A stretch of DNA of 64,000 bases. It comes from Bradyrhizobium barranii subsp. barranii. GTDB lineage: Bacteria > Pseudomonadota > Alphaproteobacteria > Rhizobiales > Xanthobacteraceae. The position numbers and the translations under genes are program-made. The stretch is from assembly GCF_017565645.3 (NCBI RefSeq), contig NZ_CP086136.1, positions 6,369,501 through 6,433,500 of the forward strand, read 5' to 3'. Every line of letters begins with the position of its first letter. Position 1 is the first letter of the stretch. Under the pieces are notes generated by a model. That model was given only the letters and a program-made list of their open reading frames with translations. It was not told where the DNA came from and searched no databases. This document shows positions 25,401 to 36,550 of the stretch, one piece after another.

Positions 25401-26517
25401 TACCCACTTTTCTTGGAACGTGAGTCGTGATTCAAGGTCGGGATGATACCCGAAGCAAGAGAAGTCCACCTTTCGAGGAAAGATCGCAAGGTGCTTGAGG
25501 CGTGCTGTCGCTCACCGGTGACGTTGCAGCGCGATTTGAAGCGGGCGCGGATAGTTCTGTTGGCGGCGGATGGGCGCAGCACCCGGTCGATCGCCAAGGA
25601 AGTTGGGGTCCAGCCGCGGATTGTCAGCCTTTGGCGGCATCGCTATGCCGACCATGGCCTTGAAGGGCTGCAAGACAAGCCGCGGCCTGGCAAGCAGCCG
25701 ATCTATACGAAGACGACCGACAAGCGGATTCTGAAGCTGCTGGATAAGCCGCCACCGCAAGGGTTTGCGCGCTGGACCGGCCCCCTGCTGGCCGAGGCGC
25801 TGGGCGATGTCGATGTCCAATATGTCTGGCGGTTCCTGCGCAGCCACAAGATTGACCTGGTGGCTCGCAAGTCCTGGTGCGAGAGCAACGACCCGAACTT
25901 TACGGCCAAAGCCGCCGATGTTGTCGGCCTCTATGTCGCGCCGCCGGCGAAGGCCATTGTGCTGTGCGTGGACGAGAAGCCCTCGATCCAGGCTTTGGAG
26001 CGAGCGCAGGGTTATCTGAAGTTGCCCAATGGCCGCGCCTTGACCGGCCAAAGCCACGATTACAAGCGGCATGGCACCACAACATTGTTTGCGGCGCTCG
26101 AAGTCGCCACCGGAAAGATCATCGCGACCCATTCAAAACGCCGGCGCCGCGTCGAGTTTCTCGATTTCATGAACAGCGTCACCGCGGCTTTTCCGAACCG
26201 CAAGCTTCACGTCATCCTCGACAACCTCAACACCCATAAAAAGAACGAGGACTGGCTCAAGGCCCACCCCAACGTGCAATTTCATTTCACGCCGACAAGT
26301 GCGTCATGGCTCAATCAGGTCGAAGTATGGTTTTCCATCTTGCAGGGGCAGTCGCTCAGCGGCACCTCCTTCACGAGCCTCAAGCAGCTTCAGGAACACA
26401 TCGATGCCTACGTCAACGCATACAACGACAGAGCCGAGCCCTTCGTCTGGACCAAGAAAAAGGTCCGTCAACGCCGTTTCAAAGGCCGCCGTATCACTCA
26501 GCTCTGATTCCGGGTAC
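25400..26517 (+). mobile_element. IS630-family insertion sequence, copy 2
   Basis: This copy is in the same orientation as copy 1 (offset exactly 7710 bp) and has the same GTACCC/GGGTAC tips and TA duplication. The target CTAG held the stop codons of both the HAD gene (plus strand) and the aldoxime dehydratase gene (minus strand). Because the IS begins with G and ends with C, a TAG stop is recreated on each side. Confidence 0.95.
25443..26507 (+). CDS. IS630-family transposase, copy 2
   Basis: This 354-residue DDE transposase is identical to copy 1 except for Ala in place of Thr in SVTAAFPN. The HTH and the three acidic catalytic positions are intact. Ala is probably the ancestral or functionally equivalent state; which copy is older cannot be decided from the window. 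Confidence 0.95.
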   Translation: MIPEAREVHLSRKDRKVLEACCRSPVTLQRDLKRARIVLLAADGRSTRSIAKEVGVQPRIVSLWRHRYADHGLEGLQDKPRPGKQPIYTKTTDKRILKLLDKPPPQGFARWTGPLLAEALGDVDVQYVWRFLRSHKIDLVARKSWCESNDPNFTAKAADVVGLYVAPPAKAIVLCVDEKPSIQALERAQGYLKLPNGRALTGQSHDYKRHGTTTLFAALEVATGKIIATHSKRRRRVEFLDFMNSVTAAFPNRKLHVILDNLNTHKKNEDWLKAHPNVQFHFTPTSASWLNQVEVWFSILQGQSLSGTSFTSLKQLQEHIDAYVNAYNDRAEPFVWTKKKVRQRRFKGRRITQL

Positions 26518-27557
26518 TAGGCGCTGACGGTCTCGACCGCCGCCAGCATGCCGGTCTTCGAATGGCAGTTCAGATATTCGAAGAACTGCTCGTCCGCGGC
26601 GGCCACCGTGACCTCGTGATAGAGCCGTAGCTTTGCCGACGGCCCGAGCGTCGACAGGTATTTCATCGCCGCGCCGAATATCTTGACGTGGGTCGGATGC
26701 GACTCCGCCCAGCGCTCAAGTGCGGCGAGGCTCTTCCACCAGCTCTGGCCGTAAGACTTTTCGCTCACGCTGCCGTCGGCGGAGAGCACCTGCATGTAGC
26801 GGTTGGCGTAGCAGCCGATGGCTAGCCCGTCGTCGCGCAGGAAATCCATGCCCTCGCGTAGCACCGGCTCGACATCGTCGAGATAGAGCTTGCGCTCCGA
26901 CGCCTCCGTATCGCTCCAGTCCTGCCCGGAGCGGATCAGGCAGAGATTGTCGTGCGCCTTCACGCGCAGCCGCGCGCCGTCGCGGATCAATTCCGGCGCG
27001 CCGCCCGGCGTCATCGGATCGGTCTGCGACAGCGGAATGCGATCGCGCATGCCGCCCCAATAGGCGTGCTCCTGCACCTCGCCGCTCATGCCGTCGGCGA
27101 TTGCGGCCACGCCCTCGGGCCGGTCCAGCGAGGAGAACAGCGTCTCGTGCCGGGCGACTGTGGGACGCAGCACCTCGATGAAGGTGCCGATGCCCTCGCG
27201 CGCCTTCACAGTCCACGCCTCGCGTGCCGGCGCGAACCATGCGTCGAAGCGCGCGACGTCGTCCCAATAGGCGACCGACACGACGGTCTCATAACCGGCG
27301 CGGTCGACGTAGCGGGCGCGGTCCCAATGCGAAGGCCGGCCCTCGGCAGCAAATCGCGCCGCGATCTCGGCGAGTGCCGCCGTCGCAGCCGCCGGCGCGG
27401 CGCCGCGATACTGCACACCGAAATAGGCCATCACGACGCGGCTCACGGCGGGCTTGTAGCGCGCCACGAACGATGGATATGGCGGCTGGTAGTCGTCCGG
27501 CACGCGCTTGTGGCGCGTGCGCTGGGTCTCGAGATGCAGAGGAATTGCGGATTCCAT
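26517..27557 (-). CDS. oxd: aldoxime dehydratase (phenylacetaldoxime dehydratase family)
   Basis: This 346-residue cytoplasmic haem enzyme dehydrates aldoximes to nitriles. The start ATG 27557 has a GGGGAGGG site. Family segments are visible: PPYPSFVARY near the start, YWGGMRDRIPLS, GCYANRYMQ, THVKIFGAAMKYL and LRLYHEVTV, the last two carrying histidines expected at the haem. Its gene lies 28 bp downstream of a nitrilase gene on the same strand, so the pair should convert aldoxime to nitrile to carboxylic acid. Its stop codon is formed at the edge of IS630 copy 2. Confidence 0.93.
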   Translation of the reverse strand: MESAIPLHLETQRTRHKRVPDDYQPPYPSFVARYKPAVSRVVMAYFGVQYRGAAPAAATAALAEIAARFAAEGRPSHWDRARYVDRAGYETVVSVAYWDDVARFDAWFAPAREAWTVKAREGIGTFIEVLRPTVARHETLFSSLDRPEGVAAIADGMSGEVQEHAYWGGMRDRIPLSQTDPMTPGGAPELIRDGARLRVKAHDNLCLIRSGQDWSDTEASERKLYLDDVEPVLREGMDFLRDDGLAIGCYANRYMQVLSADGSVSEKSYGQSWWKSLAALERWAESHPTHVKIFGAAMKYLSTLGPSAKLRLYHEVTVAAADEQFFEYLNCHSKTGMLAAVETVSA

Positions 27558-27585
27558 GATCGTACCCTCCCCTTGATCCCGGCGA

Positions 27586-28602
27586 TCAGCTCGCCGCCGC
27601 CGCGATGTCCGTGGGCTCAATGGTGTCGACCGGCAGCGCGAACTGCTCGACGCGCTGGTATCGCTTCTTGTTGAGCAGGAGCCGCGTCACGTCGGGCCGC
27701 GAATAATGTCCGGCGGGATCGGCAGCGTTCTTGGCAATACCGATGGCGCCGAGATCGATCTCGGCAATCAGCAGCCCTTCCTGGTCCGGCGCCAGCTTGT
27801 CGCCGATCTGGCTGCCGTCGGGACCGTAGATCGCGGCGAATCCGCCGCCCACATGCAGCAACGCATTCTTGTCCGGCCGGTCGCAGAGCTCATCGATCAT
27901 GGCCTGCGAGACCGTCGCGCAAGGCGCGAGCACGAAGCAGGAGCCCTCCACCGCATAGACGCGCGAGGCGGCATTGTTGACCTCGGCGCCGAGCGCCGGC
28001 GCAAAGGGATCGTAGAGCGAGAAGCTCGGCCAGGCCGCGACATGCACCTGCTCATTCTGGGCGTACATCGCGTATTTCGACAGTGGCTGGAGATGCTCCC
28101 AGCAGCACAATGCGCCGATGCGGCCGATGTCTGGTCTCGCGTGGACGGCGAGATCGCTGCCGTCACCCTCGCCATAGACCGTGCGCTCGGCATGGGTCGG
28201 CCGCAGCTTGCGGCGCTTTGCGATGGTCTCGCCGTCCGGCCCGATCAGCCATTGCGCGAGATAAAGGCTGCCGCCGTCGCGCTCGGACAGGCCGAGCACA
28301 GCGGTGAGCTTTGCCTTACGTACGGCGTCGCGCAGCCGCTCGGCCTGCGGACTATCATAGGACAGCGAGTTGTCGAAGTAGCGCTGCACGAAGCCGCGGC
28401 CGATCGCCCAGGCAGGCGAGTCCATCCAGATATGCCAGGGGTAGCCGGGGATGAAGGCCTCGGGAAAGGCGATCAGCTTGGCGCCCTTCTCGGCGGCGTC
28501 CCTGATCAGCGCGATCGACTTGTCGATCGACGCGTCGAGATCCAGCCAGGCGGGCGCCGCCTGCACAACCGCGACCTTGTATTTCGGATGTTCGATGCCC
28601 AT
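27586..28602 (-). CDS. nitrilase (arylacetonitrilase-like)
   Basis: This 338-residue carbon-nitrogen hydrolase converts nitriles to carboxylic acids and ammonia. The catalytic triad is E48 (FPEAFIPGYP), K132 (RRKLRPTHAER) and Cys 166/167 (ALCCWEH). The start ATG 28602 is chosen for the GGAGGTG directly upstream; an ATG four codons earlier is part of that site. Bradyrhizobium nitrilases of this type have been reported to act on mandelonitrile-like substrates. It is the first gene of the nitrilase-aldoxime dehydratase operon and is divergent from an AraC regulator. Confidence 0.94.
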   Translation of the reverse strand: MGIEHPKYKVAVVQAAPAWLDLDASIDKSIALIRDAAEKGAKLIAFPEAFIPGYPWHIWMDSPAWAIGRGFVQRYFDNSLSYDSPQAERLRDAVRKAKLTAVLGLSERDGGSLYLAQWLIGPDGETIAKRRKLRPTHAERTVYGEGDGSDLAVHARPDIGRIGALCCWEHLQPLSKYAMYAQNEQVHVAAWPSFSLYDPFAPALGAEVNNAASRVYAVEGSCFVLAPCATVSQAMIDELCDRPDKNALLHVGGGFAAIYGPDGSQIGDKLAPDQEGLLIAEIDLGAIGIAKNAADPAGHYSRPDVTRLLLNKKRYQRVEQFALPVDTIEPTDIAAAAS

Positions 28603-28739
28603 TGCCACCTCCATTGCCGGTTGATCGGAAGCCACGTCCGATGCAGTCTATTTGGCCAAGCCACCCGGCCGGGCGCTCGACCGCGGTGGAACAAAAACTC
28701 GACTGGCCGGGATCGCCGACGGGTACGGGACTTGCCTTC

Positions 28740-28773
28740 GGTCTGGCTGGATCTGCGGTCTGGCTGGATCTGC
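28740..28773. promoter_or_regulatory. 17-bp perfect tandem repeat, candidate AraC-type operator
   Basis: GGTCTGGCTGGATCTGC occurs twice head to tail in the 213-bp gap between the divergent nitrilase and AraC genes, 42 bp before the AraC start. AraC/XylS proteins often bind direct repeats, so this is the best candidate operator for the pathway. Confidence 0.6.
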
Positions 28774-28815
28774 GCCAACATGCGGTTTTCAGGATGTGAA
28801 AGGGAGGCTGTCCAG

Positions 28816-29772
28816 ATGCCAATCCAGTTCACGACGGACGGCAGCCCCGGCTACCGGCGGCTGGCGCTCTGGCAGGACATCGTCTGCGACGTCTTCGTCG
28901 GGCTCGACTGCAAGTCCGACCTCGGCAGCGCCTTTCGCGGCTCGGTCACGCAGGCCCCGCTCGGCAAGGCCGTGTGCTCCGAGGTCTGCTCCGACCGCCA
29001 GCACGTGTTCCGGACGCCGTCCCGCATCGCGCGTTCGGATCAGGATTTTGTCCTGGTTGCGCTCGGCAATCGCGGCGACGGAGGCGTGGTGCAGGACGGC
29101 CGCGAGACCGTGATCCATCCCGGCGAGTTCGCGCTCTACGACACGACGCGTCCCTATGAGCTGAAGTTCAACCACGCCTTCACGCAGACCATCTTCAAGG
29201 TGCCGCGCGAGATGTTGCAGCGCCGGCTCGGCGCCACCGAGACACTCACCGCGATGTCGTTCGGCGCCGATGTGCCGCTCGAACGGCTCGCCTATGATTT
29301 CATCTTCAGGCTTTGCCAGAGCGCGGACCGACTTGCCCCGGACAACGCTGCGGCGTTGTCGGAGCAGGCCGTCGATCTGCTCGCGATGGCGCTGAGCGAA
29401 CGGCTCGGCAAGACATCGCTGCCGTCCTCCACCCATCGCTCCGCCCTGCTCTATCGCTTGAAGGCCCACATCCGCGCTCATTTGGCGGATCCCGACCTCT
29501 CGCTGTCGGAGGCCGCGGCTGCACTCGGCATCTCGCCGCGCTATGTGAACGATCTCCTCGCCGACGAGGATACCTCGTTCCAGCGCCATGTGCTTGCCGA
29601 GCGTCTGGCCCAATGCCGGCGTGACCTCGCCTCGCCCGTGCTGGCCCATCGCCACGTCAGCGAGATCGCATTCGCCTGGGGCTTCAACGATCTCTCGCAT
29701 TTCGGCCGCGTTTTCCGCGAGCATTTCGGAATGTCGCCACGCGACTTCAGGCAGAGCCAGTTACGGCACTGA
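28816..29772 (+). CDS. AraC-family regulator of the aldoxime/nitrile genes
   Basis: This 318-residue regulator has an N-terminal AraC_binding_2-like domain (residues about 20-190) and a C-terminal HTH_18 domain with LSLSEAAAALGISPRYVNDLL and EIAFAWGFNDLSHFGRVFREHFGMSPRDFR. The start ATG 28816 has GGGAGG nine bases upstream; the frame is open much further upstream, but that part is antisense to the nitrilase gene. The divergent position makes it the likely aldoxime- or nitrile-responsive activator of the operon. Confidence 0.92.
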   Translation: MPIQFTTDGSPGYRRLALWQDIVCDVFVGLDCKSDLGSAFRGSVTQAPLGKAVCSEVCSDRQHVFRTPSRIARSDQDFVLVALGNRGDGGVVQDGRETVIHPGEFALYDTTRPYELKFNHAFTQTIFKVPREMLQRRLGATETLTAMSFGADVPLERLAYDFIFRLCQSADRLAPDNAAALSEQAVDLLAMALSERLGKTSLPSSTHRSALLYRLKAHIRAHLADPDLSLSEAAAALGISPRYVNDLLADEDTSFQRHVLAERLAQCRRDLASPVLAHRHVSEIAFAWGFNDLSHFGRVFREHFGMSPRDFRQSQLRH

Positions 29773-30222
29773 GATCCAGCCAGCCATCACCTCGAGCCTT
29801 CGCTGCAGGCGAAGGCAAGGCTCGTCAATTCCAGATTGCCTTGTCCGGCTGCGCGCATCAGGCTGGCGTGCATGAGGACTCACGCCACCATAAGCGGATC
29901 GGAGCTGTTGCTGGGTGTGATCGCGATCAGGCTCGCGGTGCTGGTCCCTGGTGGGCTGGGGCCTGACGCTGCTGCCGCAGGCGCGTGACGGCGAAGCCGC
30001 CTGCTTCCCCTCGCCCGCAACCAGGATCGAGGTTCAGTCATCGGTGAAGACGCCAGGCGCGCGCCTTGCCGATGCAGCATTCGATGACATGCGTCTGCAC
30101 GACTAGGCCATTCCCGAGCAAGGCCGGTATGTGAGCACGTGATAGGACGCGGCCCGCGCTTGCATTACCATCGCACCCCAAGGCCGCATCGATCAACCAG
30201 CGGCCAGCCGAGGAGCATATCA
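29773..30222. other. 450-bp intergenic region with a possible gene remnant
   Basis: No convincing complete gene is present. One frame (29921-30106, plus strand) runs 61 codons without a start and ends with a normal-looking tail (SVKTPGARLADAAFDDMRLHD), which could be the 3' end of a decayed gene. A short GCCTTCG...CGAAGGC-like hairpin follows the AraC gene. I cannot assign either. Confidence 0.4.
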
Positions 30223-31248
30223 ATGGAATACCGACGCTTGGGCCGATCCGGCCTCATGGTGCCCGCTTTGAGCCTGGGAACAGGCACCTTCGGCGGCGTC
30301 GGCCGCCTTGCTGCGTGGGGTACGACGGACGCGGCCGAGGCGCGGCGCCTTCTGGATATCTGCCTCGATGCCGGGGTGTCGATGTTCGACACCGCCAACG
30401 TCTATTCGCTCGGCGAATCCGAGCGCGTCCTCGGCGAGGCCATCAAGGGCCGCCGCGACAAGGTTCTGATCTCGACCAAGGCCACCTTCCGCTTCGGCGA
30501 TGGGCCCAACGACATCGGCTCGTCGCGGCAGCATCTGCTCGCGGCCATCGACGGTTCTCTGAGCCGGCTCGGCACCGATTACATCGACCTGTTCCAGCTT
30601 CACGGCTTCGACGCGTTCACCCCGCCTGAAGAGGTGCTTGCGACTCTCGACGTGCTCGTGCGCGCCGGCAAGATCCGCTATGTCGGCGTCTCCAACTTTT
30701 CGGGCTGGCACCTGATGAAGTCGCTCTCGGTTGCCGACAAGCATGGCTTCCCACGCTACGTCGCCAACCAGACCTACTATTCCCTGATCGGGCGCGACTA
30801 CGAATGGGAGCTGATGCCGCTCGGTCTCGACCAAGGGCTCGGCGCTGTCGTCTGGTCACCGCTCGGATGGGGACGCCTCACCGGAAAAATCCGACGGGGT
30901 CAACCGAAGCCCGAGGTCAGTCGCCTGCCCAAGACCGCCGATTTCGGCCCGCCCGTGCCCGATGAGCACGTCTATCGCGTCGTCGAGGCGATCGACGAGG
31001 TCGCCAAGGAGACGGGCAAGACCGTCTCGCAGATCGCGCTGAACTGGCTGCTCCAGCGTCCGACGGTCTCGACGCTGATCATCGGCGCGCGCAACGAGAC
31101 GCAGCTGCGCGAAAATCTCGGCGCGGTCGGCTGGACATTGACCCAGGACCAGATCGCAAAGCTCGATGCCGCGAGCAAGGTGACCTTGCCCTATCCCTAC
31201 TGGCACCAGCGCACCACCTTCACCGACCGCAATCCGCCGGCGGTGTAG
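30223..31248 (+). CDS. aldo/keto reductase
   Basis: This 341-residue NADPH-dependent oxidoreductase has the AKR barrel. Visible are the catalytic Asp and Tyr in FDTANVYSLGESE, a Lys in STKATFRFG and a His in LFQLHGFDAF. The C-terminal SQIALNWLLQRPTVSTLIIGARNETQLREN is the cofactor site. It resembles the YajO/Tas-type clade that reduces carbonyls, but the substrate is unknown. The ATG at 30223 has an AGGAG site; the frame is open 28 codons further upstream. Confidence 0.93.
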   Translation: MEYRRLGRSGLMVPALSLGTGTFGGVGRLAAWGTTDAAEARRLLDICLDAGVSMFDTANVYSLGESERVLGEAIKGRRDKVLISTKATFRFGDGPNDIGSSRQHLLAAIDGSLSRLGTDYIDLFQLHGFDAFTPPEEVLATLDVLVRAGKIRYVGVSNFSGWHLMKSLSVADKHGFPRYVANQTYYSLIGRDYEWELMPLGLDQGLGAVVWSPLGWGRLTGKIRRGQPKPEVSRLPKTADFGPPVPDEHVYRVVEAIDEVAKETGKTVSQIALNWLLQRPTVSTLIIGARNETQLRENLGAVGWTLTQDQIAKLDAASKVTLPYPYWHQRTTFTDRNPPAV

Positions 31249-31310
31249 AGACAGCCAACTGCCCGACCGCTCGGCTCCCCGAGCTCTCGCGAAAGCGGTC
31301 CCGACCCGTT

Positions 31311-31345
31311 TTCCTGTGCCGGAAGGCCGGCTTCCGGCACAGGAA
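31311..31345. terminator. 15-bp perfect stem-loop after the aldo/keto reductase
   Basis: TTCCTGTGCCGGAAG pairs with CTTCCGGCACAGGAA around a 5-base GCCGG loop, 62 bp after the stop codon. There is no T-run, so it may be a processing or termination hairpin. Confidence 0.55.
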
Positions 31346-31431
31346 CCGTCCGGGTCCTGCCGGGTTGCGATCCATCCTGCAATTTCCTAATCCGGGGATG
31401 AATCACGGCTCCAATCAGGCGCGCCTCCATC

Positions 31432-32853
31432 ATGTCGTCTGCCCCGATCGAGCATGCCGACGGCCTGCCGCAGCCGCAGCGCAACCAGGCGGTGCTGACG
31501 ATTGCGCTCGGCATCATCATGGCGGTCGTCGACAGCGCCATCGCCAACGTGGCGCTGCCGACGATCGCAGCCGACCTTGATGCGAGCCCGGCCTTCTCAA
31601 TCTGGATCGTCAATGGCTACCAGCTCGCGATCACGATCTCGCTGCTGCCGCTGGCGTCGCTCGGCGAGATCGTCGGCTATCGCCGCGTCTATCTGGCCGG
31701 GCTCGTACTGTTCACGCTCGCATCCGCGTTCTGCGCGCTGGCGCATACGCTGCCGCTGCTGACGATCGCGCGCATCATCCAGGGTTTTGGCGCGGCCGGC
31801 ATCATGAGCGTCAACGCGGCGCTGGTGCGTTTCACTTACCCGCGCAGCCAGCTCGGCCGCGGCATCGGGATCAACGCGCTCGTCGTCGCCTTCTCGGCCG
31901 CGGTCGGCCCGACGCTCGCCGCGGGCATCCTGGCGATCGGAACCTGGCCCTGGCTGTTCGCCATCAACGTCCCGCTGGGTGCGGTGACGCTGGTGCTCGG
32001 CCTGCGCAGCCTACCGCACACAAAACCCGCCGGCCATTCCTTCGACTGGCAGAGCGCAGGGCTATCCGCGATCACCTTCGGCGTCGGCATCGCGGCCGTC
32101 GACAGCGTCGGGCATGGCGAGGCCGCCATCACCTGTCTCGTTCAATTCGCCATCGCCATCGTCGCGGGCGCGCTGCTGATCTACCGCGAAACCCACATGA
32201 CCTCGCCGCTGCTGCCGGTCGACCTGTTGCGCATCCCGGTGTTCGCACTGTCGATCGCCACTTCGATCGCCTCGTTCTGCGGACAGATGCTGGCCTTCGT
32301 CGCGATCCCCTTCTACCTCCAGAGCCGCTTCGGCTATTCCGCCGTGCATATGGGGCTCCTGATCACGCCATGGCCGATCGCGGTGGCGTTCGCAGCCCCG
32401 CTCGCCGGCCGCCTGGTCGAGCATTATCCGGCCGGCCTGCTCGGCGGCATCGGGCTCACGCTGTTTGCCTGCGGCCTCGGCGCACTCGCCTTCCTGCCTG
32501 CAAGCCCGACGCCGCTCGACGTGATCTGGCGGATGGCGCTGGCGGGGGCCGGCTTCGGCCTGTTCCAGACCCCCAACAACCGCACCATGATCGCGGCCGC
32601 CCCGCGCGAGCGCGCCGGCGGCGCCAGCGGTATGCTGGGCACGGCGCGTCTGCTCGGCCAGACCACCGGCGCGGCGCTGGTGGCGCTGCTGCTCGGCCGC
32701 TATCCGACCGAGGGAACCAGGATCGCGCTCCTTGTCGGCGTCGGATTTGCGCTGTGCGGTGCAGTGCTGAGCATGCTGCGGCTCTCTCCCGCGGGCGCGC
32801 GCGGTGCCGAGCACGTCCGGGTACAGGACGACCAGCGCCTGCGCGGCGAATAG
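31432..32853 (+). CDS. DHA2-family MFS exporter (EmrB/QacA type)
   Basis: This 473-residue inner-membrane protein has about 14 hydrophobic segments, as in 14-TMS DHA2 drug exporters. Motif D1 lies in MAVVDSAIANVALPTIAADL near residue 35, GEIVGYRRVYLAG is motif A, and the antiporter motif C sits in SAAVGPTLAAGIL. It exports drugs or metabolites in exchange for protons. No periplasmic adaptor (EmrA) gene is adjacent, which is common when a single-gene system works alone. The regulator is not evident. Confidence 0.9.
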   Translation: MSSAPIEHADGLPQPQRNQAVLTIALGIIMAVVDSAIANVALPTIAADLDASPAFSIWIVNGYQLAITISLLPLASLGEIVGYRRVYLAGLVLFTLASAFCALAHTLPLLTIARIIQGFGAAGIMSVNAALVRFTYPRSQLGRGIGINALVVAFSAAVGPTLAAGILAIGTWPWLFAINVPLGAVTLVLGLRSLPHTKPAGHSFDWQSAGLSAITFGVGIAAVDSVGHGEAAITCLVQFAIAIVAGALLIYRETHMTSPLLPVDLLRIPVFALSIATSIASFCGQMLAFVAIPFYLQSRFGYSAVHMGLLITPWPIAVAFAAPLAGRLVEHYPAGLLGGIGLTLFACGLGALAFLPASPTPLDVIWRMALAGAGFGLFQTPNNRTMIAAAPRERAGGASGMLGTARLLGQTTGAALVALLLGRYPTEGTRIALLVGVGFALCGAVLSMLRLSPAGARGAEHVRVQDDQRLRGE

Positions 32854-32981
32854 CTCACGTCCAGGTTCTGCTGCTCTCGCGCGCAACTTGTGCGTGGCTT
32901 AACTATCTGGACCAATGACGTATTGCCCTCCGCTCCGGTTGCGCTTCATTGACGCGGGGAATAAGGAATAAGGGGCATTTC

Positions 32982-33440
32982 ATGCGTTCATTTGGAATTG
33001 TGGCGCTCAGCGTCATGCTGGGCGGCTGCGCGTCTGTCACGCGTGGTACGACCGAAAACATCAGCATCTCATCGACACCATCGGGCGTAGAAGCCATCGT
33101 CAGCGGAATGGAAGTTCCGACCACCTGCACGACGCCGTGCTCCGTGGTCGTCAAGCGGAACGCCGACATTTCGATCACCTTCCAGAAGGAAGGCTACGAA
33201 CCGCAGATCGTGCCGCTCAGCCGGGACATACCGACCTCCGGGGCCGCCGGCTTCGCGGGAAATCTTTTGCTCGGCGGTGTCGTCGGCATGGGCGTCGATG
33301 CTGCCACCGGGGCGGCAACCGATCACAAGCCGAATCCTGTCATCGTGACCATGCAGCCGTCAGCCCCTGCCCGCGCACGGCCACCCGCGCCGAGGAAGCC
33401 GCGGCCGCCGGCGGCGCCTGCGCCTGACACCGGCACGTAG
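32982..33440 (+). CDS. lipoprotein with PEGA-like domain
   Basis: This 152-residue protein begins MRSFGIVALSVMLGGCAS, with a lipobox LGGC, so it should be lipid-anchored at Cys 15. The body has STPSGVEAIVSG, TPCSVVVKRN and ISITFQKEGYEPQIV, typical of PEGA-type surface beta domains, followed by a Gly-rich hydrophobic patch and a Pro/Arg-rich tail. The start ATG 32982 has an AAGGGGC site. Its role in the envelope is unknown. Confidence 0.8.
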   Translation: MRSFGIVALSVMLGGCASVTRGTTENISISSTPSGVEAIVSGMEVPTTCTTPCSVVVKRNADISITFQKEGYEPQIVPLSRDIPTSGAAGFAGNLLLGGVVGMGVDAATGAATDHKPNPVIVTMQPSAPARARPPAPRKPRPPAAPAPDTGT

Positions 33441-33464
33441 CGCCCCGCAACTGCCACGCAAACA

Positions 33465-33492
33465 AAAAGGCCGGCTTTTCAGCCGGCCTTTT
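33465..33492. terminator. bidirectional rho-independent terminator (lipoprotein gene / clpA)
   Basis: AAAAGGCCGGCT pairs with AGCCGGCCTTTT around a TTTC loop. The A-run and T-run on either side let it work for both convergent genes. Confidence 0.9.
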
Positions 33493-33511
33493 CAATTCAT
33501 ATCGCTCGCAA

Positions 33512-35926
<2,415 letters not shown>

Positions 35927-36217
35927 TCGCGTCCTCTATGGCCCCCACCATCATGATCGCCATCGCCCGGTCAGGCAACAACAACCTTTGTCACATATAG
36001 TTATACAAGACCGCGGCGAAAGACCGGTTCCGCGACTCAAATGGGCATTACGCGCCCACGGCATGCTCGATGCAAAACCCGTTCCGATTTGGGCAGAACT
36101 ACCCATTTGGGCAGGATTGACGGCGCTGATTTTCGCGGGATCACGCAGCAGGATGTGCTGTCGTCACATACCGCGCGACCAGAACCGATCTAAATAACTC
36201 TGGATGTGAACGCGCAG

Positions 36218-36550
36218 TTATTTCTTTTCCATCACGCATTGCAGCGGATGCTGGTGCTTGCGGGCGAAGTCCATCACCTGCGTCACCTTGGTCTCGGCGA
36301 TCTCGTAGGTGAATACGCCGCACTCGCCGATGCCGTGATGATGGACATGCAGCATGATCTTGGTCGCGGCCTCGATGTCCTTCTGGAAGAACTTCTCCAG
36401 CACATGGACGACGAATTCCATCGGCGTGTAGTCGTCGTTCAGGATCAGCACACGATACAGGTTCGGCCGCTTGGTCTTCGGCTTGACCTTGGTGATGACA
36501 GACGTATTCGGCCCCGTCGGTCCGCCCGAACGGTTCTCGTCATTGCTCAT
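36218..36550 (-). CDS. clpS: ClpS adaptor protein
   Basis: This 110-residue adaptor brings N-end-rule substrates to ClpA. The core motif [19 protein letters not shown] near residues 37-55 forms the N-degron pocket, and [21 protein letters not shown] is the ClpA-contact region. The N-terminal tail is unstructured and Pro/Gly-rich. The ATG at 36550 gives the usual family N-terminus; an upstream in-frame ATG at 36610 is less likely, and neither has a strong ribosome site. Confidence 0.95.
   Translation of the reverse strand: MSNDENRSGGPTGPNTSVITKVKPKTKRPNLYRVLILNDDYTPMEFVVHVLEKFFQKDIEAATKIMLHVHHHGIGECGVFTYEIAETKVTQVMDFARKHQHPLQCVMEKK

Noticed and set aside
17690..26517. Composite transposon made of two IS630 copies carrying the GH130 cluster
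   Set aside because: Each IS has its own TA duplication and each insertion site rejoins exactly (the dctP-type frame on one side, the shared stop codon on the other), so they are two independent insertions.
27706..28815. N-terminal extension of the AraC regulator to 688 codons
   Set aside because: That part is antisense to the nitrilase gene; ATG 28816 has a good GGGAGG site and gives a normal AraC length.
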